Counted from the stretch's first letter, positions 9,011 to 19,563 are shown. The stretch: DNA of 64,000 nucleotides from CAWAND01 sp963797485 (GCA_963797485.1 CAWCPF010000003.1:682001-746000); one strand, 5' to 3'. Notes: generated by a model from the letters alone, not told the origin. Translations and numbers: made by a program.

Positions 9011-10349
9011 TCGCCAGCGTGTCCGCCTTCTGGGTCTGGGGGCGGCGCCTCCGACCTGGCTTCGAGGTGTGAAGTCCCGCAGTTCCTGCACCCACACCGC
9101 TTCGGGGATGGCCATGAAGGCATCCACGACGGCCGGATCGAACTGAGTCCCGCTGTTTTCCACAATTCGCTGGCGTGCGACTTCCAGAGGCTGGGCCTTC
9201 CGGTACGGCCTGTCGGAGGTCATGGCGTCGAAGGCATCCACGACGGCAAAAATGCGCGCCCCGAGGGGAATGGCCTCCCCCGCCAGGCCCTGGGGGTAGC
9301 CGGTGCCATCGTAGCGTTCCTGGTGGGCGTAAATGATCTCCAGAGGCTCAGCCAGGAAGGGGATTCCGGCCAGCATCCGCCGGCCGAACTCCGGGTGTTG
9401 GCGCATGATTTCCCATTCCTCTTCCGTGAGCGGACCGGGTTTGCGCAGGATAGCGTCCGGGATGCCGATCTTGCCGATGTCGTGGAGCAGGGCACCGCGC
9501 TGCAGGTCGCTCATGGACCCGCCGGGATAATCCAACTTCTCAGCGATCATCAGGGCATAGCGCACGAACTCGACGGGAATGACCCTCGGTCTCTCGGTCG
9601 CGCGCGTCCAGGGCCGAGGCCAGGGCGTCCAGGGTTTGATCGTAGGATTCGGCCAGCGCATTGAACAAACGGGCGTTCTCGATGGCCACAGCCGCCTGGT
9701 GGGCGAACAAGGCGAGCAGACTGGTATCGTCTTCGGTGAAAAGGCCCTCTTTGAAGCGGCTGTCGGCATACAACACGCCAATCAGCCGGCCCTTGACCTT
9801 CAGCGGGACGCACAAGATCGACCGCAGGTTGTAGGCCACAACGCTCGCCTGGGCGGAGAAGCGCGGATCGTCGAGGGCATTGGTGGTCAGGATCGGGTTG
9901 GCATGAGCGACAACCCAGTCAACCACCGTCCGGCTGACGTGGATTTCCTGGGCGGCCAGTGAAGCCCGCTCCCAATTCCGGGCCACCCGCGTTTCGAGTT
10001 CGCCGGTTGGAGCGGTCAACATGAGGAAGCCGCGCTCGGCCCCGGTCAATCGGATGATGGTGTCCATGACCTCCTGGAGCACGGTCTCGAGGTCGAGCGA
10101 AGAGTTGACGATGCGGCCGATCTCTGCCAGGGCCAACAGATTGCGGCGTTCGTGTTCGGATTTGGCCACGCCGGTTTGGACCGTATGCAGGACGTGGACC
10201 AACTGCTGGAAGGACGCCAGCATGTTGGTGGGCGGTCGTCCGCCCGTCGATCGAACATAGGCCTCGACTTCGGCGCGCAGCGCTTCTGCCTGAAGGCTCA
10301 GGCGTTCGAGGTGCTGATCAGGGGTGGGTCGAACGGTCAGGTCGCTCAC
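9004..10349 (-). CDS. GAF-domain HD-GYP phosphodiesterase-like regulator (two apparent frameshifts)
   Basis: HD-GYP proteins typically hydrolyse cyclic di-GMP; the GAF domain senses a ligand. The N-terminal helical part is followed by GAF (NLLALAEIGRIVNSSLDLE through FAHQAAVAIENARLFNALAE), then the HD-GYP domain with GHSRRV, LLHDIGKIGIPDAIL, HPEFG, YAHQERYDGTGYPQGL and VVDAFDAMTSDRPYR. The frame breaks between GHSRRV and VRYALMIAEKL. It is restored by removing one base of the AA pair at 9567-9568. A second single-base removal in CCC at 9076-9078 gives the C-terminus LRTSHLEARSEAPPPDPE and a stop next to the convergent gene. The corrected length is 447 residues. Confidence 0.8.
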
Positions 10350-10386
10350 GTCATCCGATCAGGCCATAGGCCGGGAGGCCCTGGGG

Positions 10387-12885
10387 CTATGGGTTGAGGA
10401 CCAGGTGATCGGCGGATGCGGCCTCGACTGCCGACGTCGTCCAATTCATCGGCAAGTACTCAATCTGGCGCCACAAGTCCGCCTGGTCGACGTAGTGCGG
10501 ATGGAAGGCATGGCCCGACTCGCCGGTCGTCTGAATCCATAGGGTGTTGTCCCAGTTGGACAGGTCGTTGATGATGCGCATGGAGGGCAGGGCAGTGACT
10601 TCCGTGCCCTCGTCAACCACCCAGGCTGTCGCGTTGACGATCGACGTCCCGCCGCTGGTCTCGAACGGGCCGCGGTTGAAAAGAGCTTCGATCGGAGCCA
10701 CGCCGGACTCACCCAGGCTCTGGTTGCGGAACGTGGCGGTGTGCAGCTGTCCCCAGCGCCAGCGGGTTGGGTCTGTCCCCAACTGGGATTGTGCCTGATC
10801 AACGGCCAGGCTGAATGCGGACTTGAGGATGTCGTCCCGACCCTCAACGGCGCTGGTGGTTTGGTCGTCCCACCACGGGCTGTCCGGCGCGGACAGGATG
10901 GAGCTGAACACGGCGAAGGCGCGCGACCCTTCCGGAAGCGGGCCATCCGGTAGCTCATCCGAGAACGTCGACAGGATGAGCTGTCTCCAGAAGAGATTGA
11001 ACACGGCCGCTGCCGGCGAGTCCATTCGATCCTGTTGGTCCCATGATTTTAACAGGGCCAATGCCTGACCTGCGATTGGATCGTTGAAGGGGAGCTGGGT
11101 CAGGTACGGTAGGGTCATGCCGGCGGCCGCATCCTGGTCATCGCCCTGGATGGCCTGGATGTCTTGCGCGTCCAGCGTGGGTTTGGCTTCGATCATCTGG
11201 ACGATGCGCGCCGCCCGGTAACCGTAATCCCAGCTTCTGCTTATGAAGTACGGATAACCCGTGCCCACCACGGCATTGTTGGCCGTGGCGATGTAGCCGG
11301 ACTCAGGGTTGAAGGCTGACGGGAGTTGGTCGAAGGGGATCATCCCGGTCCATTCATAGTCATCGCTCCAGCCGGGGGCCGGCAGCCAACCATCCCCATG
11401 GGCGCGGATGGGCACCAGGCCCGGCATCTGGTAGCCGATATTGCCCTGGGTATCGGCGAAAATGAAGTTTTGAGAAGGGACGGCGAAATCCTGCAAGGCT
11501 TCTCGGAACTCATCCCAGTTGTGGGCGCGGTCCACACGGAGCAATGAGGCAAACACCTGGGTCGGCTGAAGGGCAGTCCACTGGAGCGCCAGCGCGTGAG
11601 GCTCGGGAAGGTCAATGCCGGCGTCATCGGCGAAGTTCTCCAGCTTGCCGTAGGTCTCAGAGATGATCGGGCCGTGGCGGGTGAGGCGCACGGTCAGGTC
11701 CACGTTGTCTCCCCCAGCCACCTGGAGGCTGTCATGGATCACGGTCATATCTTGCCATTGGCCGTTGACCTCGTACTGATCCGGGTTTTCCGGATTGATC
11801 TTTTCGATGAAGACGTCCTGGACGTCCGGCCCGACGTTGGTCAAACCCCAGGCGATGTCGTTGTTGTGGCCAATCACCACCCCGGGCGCGCCGGCAAACG
11901 AGTAGCCTCCCACGTCATATCGGCAATCCGCTTGCATGGTTCGGCAGTGGAGCCCTATCTGATACCAAATTGACGGCATCTGAATGCCCAGGTGAGGGTC
12001 GTTGGCCAGCAGCGGTTTGCCGCTGGCGGTGTGCGTGCCGGCGATGACCCAATTGTTGGAGCCGAGTCCCGGCAATCCAGCCTGCAGCAGGCTGTTGACG
12101 GCCGCCACCCTCGCGGACAAGGCCTGAATGGCCGGTAGGGCCCCGCGAGTCGCAGCCGACAAATCCTCGGAAGATTGGTCGGCTGCCGGCCCATACGACT
12201 GAACGATCAGGGGGTGGTCGCCGGGGTAAGGAGGATAGAGCTCTGCCAGCTGCTCGGGGGTCAGAGTCTTGAGCAGCAGGGCATGCTCGATTTCACCGTC
12301 GAGATTGTCGCCTAGATCCCAGGCCATGGCTTTGGCCCACGTCAGGGTGTTGACCGGGTTCCACGGCGCGGGCTGATAACCTGGGCTGAGCAGCTTGAGG
12401 ATGCCATATTCCAGGGACAGGGCCGTGCCCGTGTGATCGGCCAGGTAGGCATTCACGCCATCCGTGTACGCCTGCAGGATGGCCAGCGTGTCCGGGTCGG
12501 CCTGAGCCAACTCCTGTTCGGCGACACGTTCCCAGCCCAGCGTGCGCAGGAATTTGTCCGTGTCGAGCTGGGATTCACCGAACATCTCGGCCAGCCGCCC
12601 GGCTCCAACATGCCGCCAGAAATCCATCTGCCAGAAACGGTCCTGGGCATGGATGTAGCCCTCGGCCATAAACAGGTCATGCTCATTATCGGCGTACAGG
12701 TTCGGGATGCCGTGGGCATCCCGGTAAATATCCACCGAGGCATGCAGTCCGGGCACGCGCAGCGCCCCGGTCACCTGGGGGAATGAGCGCCGGACGGTCC
12801 ACCAACCCAGGGCGGCCAGGATCAAACCCAGTACGACCACGGCCGAAATGCCTCGCAAGAGCCAAAGGCGAGCGCGCAATGACAT
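10387..12885 (-). CDS. Penicillin acylase family protein (Ntn-hydrolase)
   Basis: This family hydrolyses amide bonds of beta-lactams, acyl-homoserine lactones or related acylated compounds after self-cleavage. The start at 12885 (MSLRARLWLLRG) gives an N-terminal membrane anchor or signal (GISAVVVLGLILAALGWW). The alpha-chain motif HDLFMAEGYIHAQDRFWQMD follows. The autocleavage site and nucleophile are at Ser276 in GLGSNNWVIAG, with later ANDPHLG, GVVIGHNNDIAWGLTN and NFIFADTQGNIGYQ blocks. At 832 residues the length is normal. It lies 37 bp upstream of the GAF/HD-GYP gene on the same strand. The natural substrate is unknown. Confidence 0.92.
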   Translation of the reverse strand: MSLRARLWLLRGISAVVVLGLILAALGWWTVRRSFPQVTGALRVPGLHASVDIYRDAHGIPNLYADNEHDLFMAEGYIHAQDRFWQMDFWRHVGAGRLAEMFGESQLDTDKFLRTLGWERVAEQELAQADPDTLAILQAYTDGVNAYLADHTGTALSLEYGILKLLSPGYQPAPWNPVNTLTWAKAMAWDLGDNLDGEIEHALLLKTLTPEQLAELYPPYPGDHPLIVQSYGPAADQSSEDLSAATRGALPAIQALSARVAAVNSLLQAGLPGLGSNNWVIAGTHTASGKPLLANDPHLGIQMPSIWYQIGLHCRTMQADCRYDVGGYSFAGAPGVVIGHNNDIAWGLTNVGPDVQDVFIEKINPENPDQYEVNGQWQDMTVIHDSLQVAGGDNVDLTVRLTRHGPIISETYGKLENFADDAGIDLPEPHALALQWTALQPTQVFASLLRVDRAHNWDEFREALQDFAVPSQNFIFADTQGNIGYQMPGLVPIRAHGDGWLPAPGWSDDYEWTGMIPFDQLPSAFNPESGYIATANNAVVGTGYPYFISRSWDYGYRAARIVQMIEAKPTLDAQDIQAIQGDDQDAAAGMTLPYLTQLPFNDPIAGQALALLKSWDQQDRMDSPAAAVFNLFWRQLILSTFSDELPDGPLPEGSRAFAVFSSILSAPDSPWWDDQTTSAVEGRDDILKSAFSLAVDQAQSQLGTDPTRWRWGQLHTATFRNQSLGESGVAPIEALFNRGPFETSGGTSIVNATAWVVDEGTEVTALPSMRIINDLSNWDNTLWIQTTGESGHAFHPHYVDQADLWRQIEYLPMNWTTSAVEAASADHLVLNP

Positions 12886-13059
12886 GGAGTGCCTCCACAA
12901 GATGGAATGAAGCGCATTTCTAGCATCGGCGCCCCAGGAAGTCAATTCAGACCGGCGGGAGCCGCCCTGTCGCCGGGTTCGAGGCTGAAAGCCTAAATGC
13001 ACATGGAACGTCTGTTCGCATCTTGAGCGTGAGGCCAGGTGCCGAAAGGGGGGCTGGGG

Positions 13060-13065
13060 TATAAT
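13060..13065 (+). promoter_or_regulatory. Candidate -10 element of the gyrA promoter
   Basis: A perfect TATAAT lies 73 nt before the gyrA ATG in a G-rich stretch. The expected -35 position has no good match, so this is a -10 call only. Confidence 0.5.
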
Positions 13066-13137
13066 TGAGAAGTTAAGTCTTGCACCTCGAATCGAGCCTG
13101 TTTAGGCTCCAGGACCGCCCAAGAGACCGCTTGACCC

Positions 13138-15739
13138 ATGGAAATCGGAACCGTTCGCCAGGTAGACATCGACGAACAGATGCGGGGCGCATACCTCGAT
13201 TACGCCATGAGCGTGATCGTGGCGCGCGCCATTCCGGATGCGTCCGACGGGCTCAAACCAGTCCAGCGCCGAATCCTGTATGCCATGCACGACATGGGAG
13301 TCCGGGCCGGCAGCCCGTACCGGAAATCCGCCAGGATTGTGGGCGATGTGCTGGGCAAGTACCACCCCCATGGGGATTCGGCCATCTATGATGCCATGGC
13401 GCGCATGGCCCAAGATTTTTCCATGCGTTATCCCCTCATCGACGGACAAGGCAACTTTGGCTCGATCGATGGCGATTCACCAGCCGCCATGCGGTACACG
13501 GAAGCCAGACTGGCGCGTGTGGCCGAGGAACTGCTGGTCGATATTGACAAGAACACGGTCGATTTCAGCGACACCTTTGATGGATCACAGCTGGAGCCCG
13601 GCATCCTGCCGGCGCGACTGCCCAACCTGCTTCTGAACGGCGCCTCGGGGATCGCCGTCGGTATGGCCACCAACCTCCCGCCTCACAACCTGCGCGAATT
13701 GGCTCAGGCCATCGGGTACATGATCGACCATGATGACAAGGTCAATTCGGTGACCATCGACGATCTGATGAAATTCGTCACCGGGCCGGATTTCCCCACC
13801 GGCGGCCTGATCGTCGGCGCCGACGGTATCAAGCAGGCCTACAGCACCGGCCGGGGACGCATCGTCATCCGCGCCGTGGCGCATATCGACGAGATGGCTG
13901 GCAATCGGTTCAAGATCGTGATCACCGAGATCCCATACCAGGTCAACAAGTCGGCCCTGATAGAGCGTATCGCCCAACTGGTCCGGGAGGGCCGGCTGGA
14001 CGAGATCTCCGATCTGAGGGACGAGTCAGACCGGCGCGGCATGAGCATGGTGGTCGAGCTCAAGCGCGGGGCCCAGCCGAAGAAGGTGCTCAACCAGCTC
14101 TTCAAGTACACGGCCCTGCAGACCACCTTTGGGGTCCAGCTCCTGGCCCTGGTGGACGGCGAGCCGCGCATGCTCACGCTGAAGAAGGCCCTGCAGATCT
14201 ATATTCAGCACCGCCAGCGGGTCATCACCCGACGCTCCGAGTTCGAACTCGAAAAGGCGCGGGCACACGCTCACATTCTCGACGGCCTGCTGATCGCGCT
14301 GAGCAACCTGGATGCCGTTATTCGGACAATTCGCAAGTCCCAGGATGCCGACGTCGCCAAAGAAAGATTGATAACTCAGTTCAAGCTGTCGGACGTGCAG
14401 GCCCAAGCGATCCTGGACATGCAGCTCCGCCGGCTGGCGGCCCTGGAGCGCAAGAAGATCGAAGATGAGCACAAAGAAATCGTCAAGCAGATCAAGTATC
14501 TGACCGACCTGCTCGCCCATCCCAAGAAAATGCTGAAGCTGATCAAGGATGAGCTGACGGAGGCCGTGGACAAGTACGGTGATGAACGCCGGACCCGGAT
14601 TGCCCCCGATGCCAGCGAAGAGTTCAACGAAGAGGATCTGGTGGCGGACGAAGCGGTGCTGGTGAGCGTGACCGAGCGCGGCTACGTCAAGCGGGTGGCC
14701 GCCTCAACCTATCGCCGCCAGGCACGCGGCGGTCGGGGTCTGATCGGGCACACGATGCGCGAAGAGGATGAGGTGGTCATGCTCGTCCCGGCGCGCTCGC
14801 TCGACACCATGCTGTTCTTCTCCGACAAGGGCAAAGTGTACTCCGAGCGGGTCTACCAAATTCCCGATGCCGATCGAACGGCGCGCGGCATCCCGATGGT
14901 TAACATCCTCTCCATGCAGGCCGATGAGACCGTCACGGCCATCACGGTGGTGGCCGACTTCGACGCCGCCAGCTACTGCACCCTGGCCACGCGCAAGGGC
15001 AAGATCAAACGCGTGGCGCTTTCGGAGTTCTCCGCGGTGCGGCCGTCCGGACTGATCGCCATGAATCTCGCCAAGGGGGACACCCTGGGGTGGGCGCGCC
15101 TGACGAGCGGCAAGGACGACCTGATCTTGGTGACGGCCAACGGCCAGGCGGTTCGGTTCAATGAAAAGCTGGTGCGCTCTATGGGCCGTCCGGCGGCGGG
15201 TGTCAAGTCGATGTCCCTCAAGAAGGGTGACTATATCGCCTCGATGGACGTCGTCGATCCCAAGGCGGATCTGCTGGTGGTCACCGAGCGCGGTTTCGGC
15301 AAGCGCACCCCGCTGTCCGAGTACCCGCGCAAGGGACGTGGCACGTATGGGGTGCTGACCCTCAGCCGGGGGAAAATCTCGGAGACCGGCAGGATCGTCG
15401 CCGCTCGTGTCGTCGAGGCCGATGACGATCTGAGCATCATCTCATCGGGTGGAAATCATCATCCGCACCAAGGTCCGGCAGATCAGCCAGACCGGGCGCG
15501 CAACCATGGGCGTGCACGTGATCGATTTGAAGGACGGCGAGACGGTGGCCGGCGTGGCGCGTATCTCGGCGTGTGAACTCGAACAGGCCGGGGTCCCGGA
15601 GGATGAAGCCACCGAAGGGAATGGCAAGGGTCCTGCCTCCGCCCGCGGTCGGGCGCGTAAGCCGCAAACCAAGAAGACACAAGGTGCCACCGACGGTGAT
15701 GGCAAGCCGCCCAAGCCGCGGCGAGGCAAGAAGACCTAA
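13138..15739 (+). CDS. gyrA: DNA gyrase subunit A (one apparent frameshift)
   Basis: GyrA is the breakage-reunion subunit of DNA gyrase. The quinolone-resistance-region sequence is clear: SARIVGDVLGKYHPHGDSAIYD, then the AQDFSMRYPLIDGQGNFGS block with the catalytic Tyr in AAMRYTEARL. Beta-propeller repeats of the C-terminal DNA-wrapping domain follow, including the GyrA-box-like ARGGRGL. The frame breaks after LSIISSGG and resumes as IIIRTKVRQISQTGRATMGV. Removing one A of the AAA at 15453-15455 restores a continuous 866-residue protein. Since gyrA is essential, this is probably a sequence error. The C-terminus is a Lys/Gly-rich tail. Confidence 0.93.
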
Positions 15740-16203
15740 CCCGACACCCTCGCACCGGGTCGAGAGACTCCCGAGGGGAAGCCATCCGGCACGCCAACAG
15801 TGAAGATCACCGAAACCAGGGGCTGTCCGAAACGGCACGGCCCCTTTTCGTTGCTTCTATCCCGGGCCCCAAGTGGGCGCCAACGGATTCAGGCAGTTAC
15901 GTTCCCTGAAGAGCGGGTGATGACGATGGCCATCCCGGTGCTCGTCAGCCGGCGTCCTTGGCCCTACCCGCCGGCCCCCTCTCCGCCATGGACGTCTGCC
16001 CTCTTCTCCTGGGTCGGCTGCAAGCAGGTTTGATCCACCTCATGCCAGGGGAGGGGTATGGAGTGGGGGTTCACGTCGCTTTCAGGTTGGGGCTCACGCG
16101 GGGAGTGAGGTTTCAGCAAGGAGGACAGGCTGTCTCCCATGCTGTTGAAACAGCCTCGATTGTCCTTGGGTAAGCAGTGTTTGCAGACCCGGGCGGGAGG
16201 TTG
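15740..16203. other. Gene-free stretch after gyrA
   Basis: This stretch holds the gyrA terminator at 15819-15848. It also has a 7-bp inverted repeat (AGGCTGT at 16127-16133, ACAGCCT at 16150-16156) just beyond the end of murI. No convincing coding sequence, RNA gene or repeat array was seen. Confidence 0.5.
15819..15848 (+). terminator. Rho-independent terminator after gyrA
   Basis: A GC hairpin (GGGGC...GGCCCC with an inner CCG/CGG pairing around AAA) is followed directly by TTTT. It lies 80 bp downstream of the gyrA stop. Confidence 0.6.
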
Positions 16204-17031
16204 TCAGGGCTCGGAGGCCAGGCTTCCGCCGGGTTGCCACGCAGCTTGCGAGACCTCCCCGGGTTGATGAATCAACCGGGCGGCCAGATCGGCCAGCCGT
16301 CCGGGCTCGGAGGTCGAGAAGTATTGCACCCTTCCAGGGTGCTCGGCTGCGGTCCGGAGCCTGCGTTCTTCCAACAGCCGGGCTGTCTGCCTGGCTACCG
16401 CCGGTGCTGGGTCGATCACTTTCACTCTGGGTCCGGCCACGCTCTCCAGAACGGGGATCACGAAAGGGTAGTGGGTGCACGCCAGGACCAGGGTGTCGAT
16501 GCCCTGATCCAGCATGGGCTGGAGGGCCTGCGCGATGAGCTCCCGGGTCCGGCTCCCCTCCAGATCCCCGGCCTCGACCTGCTCCACCAGGCCCGGCGCC
16601 ACGCCTTGGTGAATGTCGAGGCCCTCCCCAAATCTCTCGACAACCGAGGCGAAGAGCTGCCCCTGAAAGGTCGCAGGTGTCGCCAGCACGCCGATGTGCC
16701 CGGTGCGCGTCTCAAGCGCCGCAGGTTTGACCGCCGGCTCCATGCCGACAAAGGGAATCTCCGGGAGGGTGGCGCGCAGTCGGGTAAGTGCCGCCGCCGA
16801 AGCCGTGTTGCAGGCGACGACAATTAGCTTGGCACCCTGGCCAATCAGAAATCGGGTGATTTCCAGGCTGAATTGGGCGACCTGCTCGAGGCTGCGCGGC
16901 CCATAGGGGACATGCGCCTGATCCGCCAGGTACAGGCAATCCTCGTTTGGGAGCTGCCGCCGGATCTCGGCCAGAATCGACAGGCCGCCGATCCCCGAGT
17001 CAAACACCCCGATGGGCCGGGGGTCGCTCAT
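16204..17031 (-). CDS. murI: Glutamate racemase
   Basis: MurI makes D-glutamate for peptidoglycan. The two catalytic cysteines are visible in VVACNTASAAAL (near residue 75) and LVLACTHYPFVI (near residue 185). The N-terminal IGVFDSGIGGLSIL and YLADQAHVPYGPRS are diagnostic. The 275-residue length is normal. It follows rplS on the same strand but is separated from it by a strong terminator, so it probably has its own promoter or depends on read-through. Its presence implies a peptidoglycan cell wall. Confidence 0.96.
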   Translation of the reverse strand: MSDPRPIGVFDSGIGGLSILAEIRRQLPNEDCLYLADQAHVPYGPRSLEQVAQFSLEITRFLIGQGAKLIVVACNTASAAALTRLRATLPEIPFVGMEPAVKPAALETRTGHIGVLATPATFQGQLFASVVERFGEGLDIHQGVAPGLVEQVEAGDLEGSRTRELIAQALQPMLDQGIDTLVLACTHYPFVIPVLESVAGPRVKVIDPAPAVARQTARLLEERRLRTAAEHPGRVQYFSTSEPGRLADLAARLIHQPGEVSQAAWQPGGSLASEP

Positions 17032-17120
17032 GCTGTTACCACCCAGTTGTGAAAGACGGGCCGGCCGGCAGGCGGGCGAACCCTAGCCGCGAGCGGCCGG
17101 TTGCGCAGGGGGGCAAACAA

Positions 17121-17150
17121 AGCAAAAGGTGCAGCCGCCGGCTGCACCTT
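17121..17150 (-). terminator. Rho-independent terminator between rplS and murI
   Basis: A perfect 11-bp stem (AAGGTGCAGCC / GGCTGCACCTT, loop of 3) at 17126-17150 is followed on the minus strand by a T-rich run. It lies 17 bp after the rplS stop. Confidence 0.8.
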
Positions 17151-17166
17151 GAAGTTCGGGCGCCCA

Positions 17167-17535
17167 TCAAGCCTGGCGCTTCTCCTTGAGCCGGGCTTTT
17201 TTGCCCGTGCGCTCTCGCAGGTAATAGAGCTGCCCGCGGCGGACCTTGGCGCTGCGCTCGACCTCGACTTTCTCGACCAGAGGCGATCGCATCAAGAAAG
17301 TCCGCTCGACGCCGATGCCGTGCGAGGCCACGCGGCGGACCGTGAAGTTGGCGTTGTTCCCGCCTTTGCGGATGCGGATGACCGTCCCGCGGAATTCTTG
17401 GACGCGCTGGCGGTCGCCTTCTTTGATCCGCACGTGTACATTGACGCTATCGCCCGGTCGTAGCTTGGGGATGGATGGGTTGTCGGGCGCCTCGGGCACG
17501 CGCACCGGCGCGCCGTTGTCGGATGTCTCGGTCAT
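17167..17535 (-). CDS. rplS: 50S ribosomal protein L19
   Basis: L19 sits at the interface of the two ribosomal subunits. Family motifs are LRPGDSVNVHVRIKEGDRQR, VQEFRGTVIRIRKGG, SHGIGVERTF and VEKVEVERSAKVRRGQLYYL, with a basic C-terminal tail. ATG 17535 is preferred to the GTG three codons upstream because AAGG lies at a good distance from it; the resulting protein has 122 residues. A short extra N-terminal segment precedes the conserved core. A strong hairpin in its leader and a terminator behind it suggest its own transcription unit. Confidence 0.97.
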   Translation of the reverse strand: MTETSDNGAPVRVPEAPDNPSIPKLRPGDSVNVHVRIKEGDRQRVQEFRGTVIRIRKGGNNANFTVRRVASHGIGVERTFLMRSPLVEKVEVERSAKVRRGQLYYLRERTGKKARLKEKRQA

Positions 17536-17570
17536 GTTGGTCACCTTGCCAGGATGAGTTCAGAATCCAG

Positions 17571-17589
17571 GCCGCCCTTTGCGGGCGGC
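17571..17589 (-). promoter_or_regulatory. Leader hairpin upstream of rplS
   Basis: A perfect 7-bp stem (GCCGCCC / GGGCGGC, loop TTTGC) sits 35 bp before the rplS start on the transcribed leader. On the minus strand TATACT at about 17601-17606 could be the -10. A role in autoregulation is possible but unproven. Confidence 0.4.
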
Positions 17590-17710
17590 GCAGTGCATGA
17601 GTATAACACAGCCAAATGGCCACCGTCCACGGCCGGCTGACAGGGCCATCTTCTGGTCCGAGCCGGACCGCGACTTGCTTGCCGCCCAACCTGTATGGTG
17701 GATAGAGTCG

Positions 17711-18265
17711 ATGCCTGAGTCGAACGACCGAACTTTGGTGTTCCAGACCCTGCGCGGGGAGGTACAGGCCTACGGAGAACTGGTGAGGCGTTATCAGACC
17801 TCGGTATACAATGTCTGTTATCGCCTGATGGGAGACCGGCAGAGCGCCGAGGATATGGCCCAAGAGGCCTTCGTGCGGGCGCATCGCAGGCTCGAGACCT
17901 TCGACGTTGAGCGACCATTCGGCCCATGGATGCGAAGGGTGGCCACCAATGTATGCCTCAATGCCCTGCAGCGCAGCGGCCCCGTGGAAATTCCTTACGA
18001 GGAAGACGTCGGCGCGCCCGATGCCGGCCGGACCGGGAATCCGGAACGCGAGCTCGAACAAGCGGAACGGACGGAAAGCGTCCGCCAGGCCATCCTGTCG
18101 CTTCCACCCCACTTTCGAGCGGTGATCGAGTTGAGGCACTATCAAGAATTGACCTATGAAGAAATCGCCCAGGCCCTGGATCTGTCGATGAGCGAGGTCA
18201 AGACCAGGCTGTATCGCGCTCGGCGCCAGCTTGCCGAGAGGCTGAGCCTCGAAGGATGGGATTGA
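17711..18265 (+). CDS. ECF-type RNA polymerase sigma factor
   Basis: This 184-residue protein has sigma region 2 (YNVCYRLMGDRQSAEDMAQEAF, residues 33-54, with the conserved D-A-E-D-x-x-Q pattern) and region 4 (LPPHFRAVIELRHYQELTYEEIAQALDLSMSEVKTRLYRARRQL). Only regions 2 and 4 are present, as in extracytoplasmic-function sigma factors. ATG 17711 is chosen because the upstream in-frame extension lacks sigma homology. Its stop overlaps the ATG of a zinc-finger anti-sigma factor (TGATG), the classic sigma/anti-sigma arrangement. Confidence 0.93.
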   Translation: MPESNDRTLVFQTLRGEVQAYGELVRRYQTSVYNVCYRLMGDRQSAEDMAQEAFVRAHRRLETFDVERPFGPWMRRVATNVCLNALQRSGPVEIPYEEDVGAPDAGRTGNPERELEQAERTESVRQAILSLPPHFRAVIELRHYQELTYEEIAQALDLSMSEVKTRLYRARRQLAERLSLEGWD

Positions 18266-18844
18266 TGCATCTTGAGAGTGACACCCTGCATGCCCTGGCA
18301 GACGGTGAGCTTTCCGCGGCGGACCGCCAGGAGGTTGAGGCGCATCTCGCTCAGTGCGGGGCTTGCGCGGCGCGAATTCGAGGCTCTACGCAGCTTCGTG
18401 GCCGTGATCGGGTCGGTTCCTGAGTCGCGCCTGACCTCCGACCTCTCGCAAGGCGTCGTGGCCCAGCTTACTCAGCGGGTGCAGATCGGTTGGCGGGCCC
18501 GCTGGGCGGTCGTGACCCAGCTCGCCCTTGGGATCGGCTCGGTGATCCTGGCCGCCGGATGGGTGTCGGCCCAGTTTGCGGCATGGGAGGCGGATGGCCT
18601 GGCCATGCTGCAGGCGACCGCCGGCCTCGGGGATCCCACGGTCTGGTTCCAGGCGGGCCTGCTGCAGGTCCAGTCGGGGCTGGCGGAAATTGGTGCCGGG
18701 GTTTCGTCAACCGCGGCGAATGTCAGCCTGTCCCTGCCGGTGACCACCTGGGCCGTGATCCTCACCGGTGTCTTGTTGCTGGGCGGCGCCGCCAATGGCG
18801 TGATCCTGAGCCGCATGATCCGATCCGGCCGCCGGGCGGCTTGA
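18265..18844 (+). CDS. Zinc-finger anti-sigma factor, membrane-bound (one apparent frameshift)
   Basis: The N-terminus (LHALADGELSAADRQEVEAHL, then QCGACAAR) is a zf-HC2/ZAS anti-sigma domain with the H-x3-C-x2-C zinc motif. The frame then breaks. Removing one A of the AA at 18375-18376 joins CGACAAR to FEALRSFVAVIGSVPES and yields 192 residues. The remainder has two hydrophobic segments (TQLALGIGSVILAAGWVSAQF and TWAVILTGVLLLGGAANGVIL), so it is membrane-anchored. It should sequester the preceding sigma factor until a membrane signal releases it. Confidence 0.85.
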
Positions 18845-18871
18845 TCGGGATCTGATCCACGGAGAAGATCG

Positions 18872-19372
18872 ATGAAAGACGGAGCGTCCACTGCACTCCT
18901 TACCCTCAGCATCGCCCTTACGCTGATTGCCCTGTTCGGAGTCATGTCCGCACTCTTCCCAAGAGTGCTGGCTCGGACGCGGAGGGCGGTCGAGCAAACG
19001 CCTGGCTGGTGTTTTGGCCTGGGAATTGTGAACGCCCTATTTTTGACCGGCATCGGCCTGGCCTTCATTGGCCTGGCCGACGGATTGGGCGCCGGTTTTC
19101 TCAGACTGCCTGCGGTGTTGGCCTTTTCGCTACTGGTGATCTTCTCGTGCTTCGGGCTCAGTTCAATGGCCCAACTCATCGGTTTGCGGCTCTTCCCCGA
19201 ACGGTCGGCCGTCGCCCGCGTCTTGCTGGGAGGGACGGCTCTCACGCTGGCCAGCCTGGCGCCCTTCATCGGCTGGTTCGGCGTCTTGCCCTACGCTCTG
19301 TTCGTCGGCCTGGGTGGGTTCATCCTGAGCTGGTTCCGCAAGGAGCCGGAGGCCGACACAACGGCCGGCTGA
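18872..19372 (+). CDS. Polytopic membrane protein, unknown function (paralogue 1)
   Basis: This is a 166-residue protein with about four hydrophobic segments (residues 9-30, 49-75, 81-105 and 121-148). No known domain is recognised. It resembles the protein at 19919 in layout and in the segment FPRVLARTRRAVEQTPGWCFGLGIVNALF, which parallels FPTLVARAETRLSQTPGRTFGFGLLGVLI there. It follows the sigma/anti-sigma pair by 27 bp and is likely part of the same regulon. An N-terminal helix plus the conserved RxxxxQTPG motif may define a small envelope family. Confidence 0.75.
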   Translation: MKDGASTALLTLSIALTLIALFGVMSALFPRVLARTRRAVEQTPGWCFGLGIVNALFLTGIGLAFIGLADGLGAGFLRLPAVLAFSLLVIFSCFGLSSMAQLIGLRLFPERSAVARVLLGGTALTLASLAPFIGWFGVLPYALFVGLGGFILSWFRKEPEADTTAG

Positions 19373-19519
19373 GCCGAGCGTGCGTATCATCCGGGTCCCG
19401 AGGCACGCCAACCGGTTTCTCCCTGATCGCCTATACCTGCCTACCCATTAGGGTTGGTTGCAGGCTGGTCCTGAAGGTAGTCGCAGTCCCCGCAATCGAG
19501 TAGTTTGCCTGTTGTATTA

Positions 19520-19540
19520 AGGGTAATTCCGTGCTACCCT
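19520..19540. repeat. Inverted repeat AGGGTA-N9-TACCCT
   Basis: A perfect 6-bp palindrome with a 9-base centre lies in AT-richer sequence 24 bp before the small reading frame at 19564. It could be an operator or a hairpin. Confidence 0.35.
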
Positions 19541-19563
19541 GATGGCACACGACTGAGGGATCT

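Noticed and set aside
15800..16033. A 77-codon open frame after gyrA
   Set aside because: It overlaps the gyrA terminator, has no ribosome site and is of biased, low-information composition.
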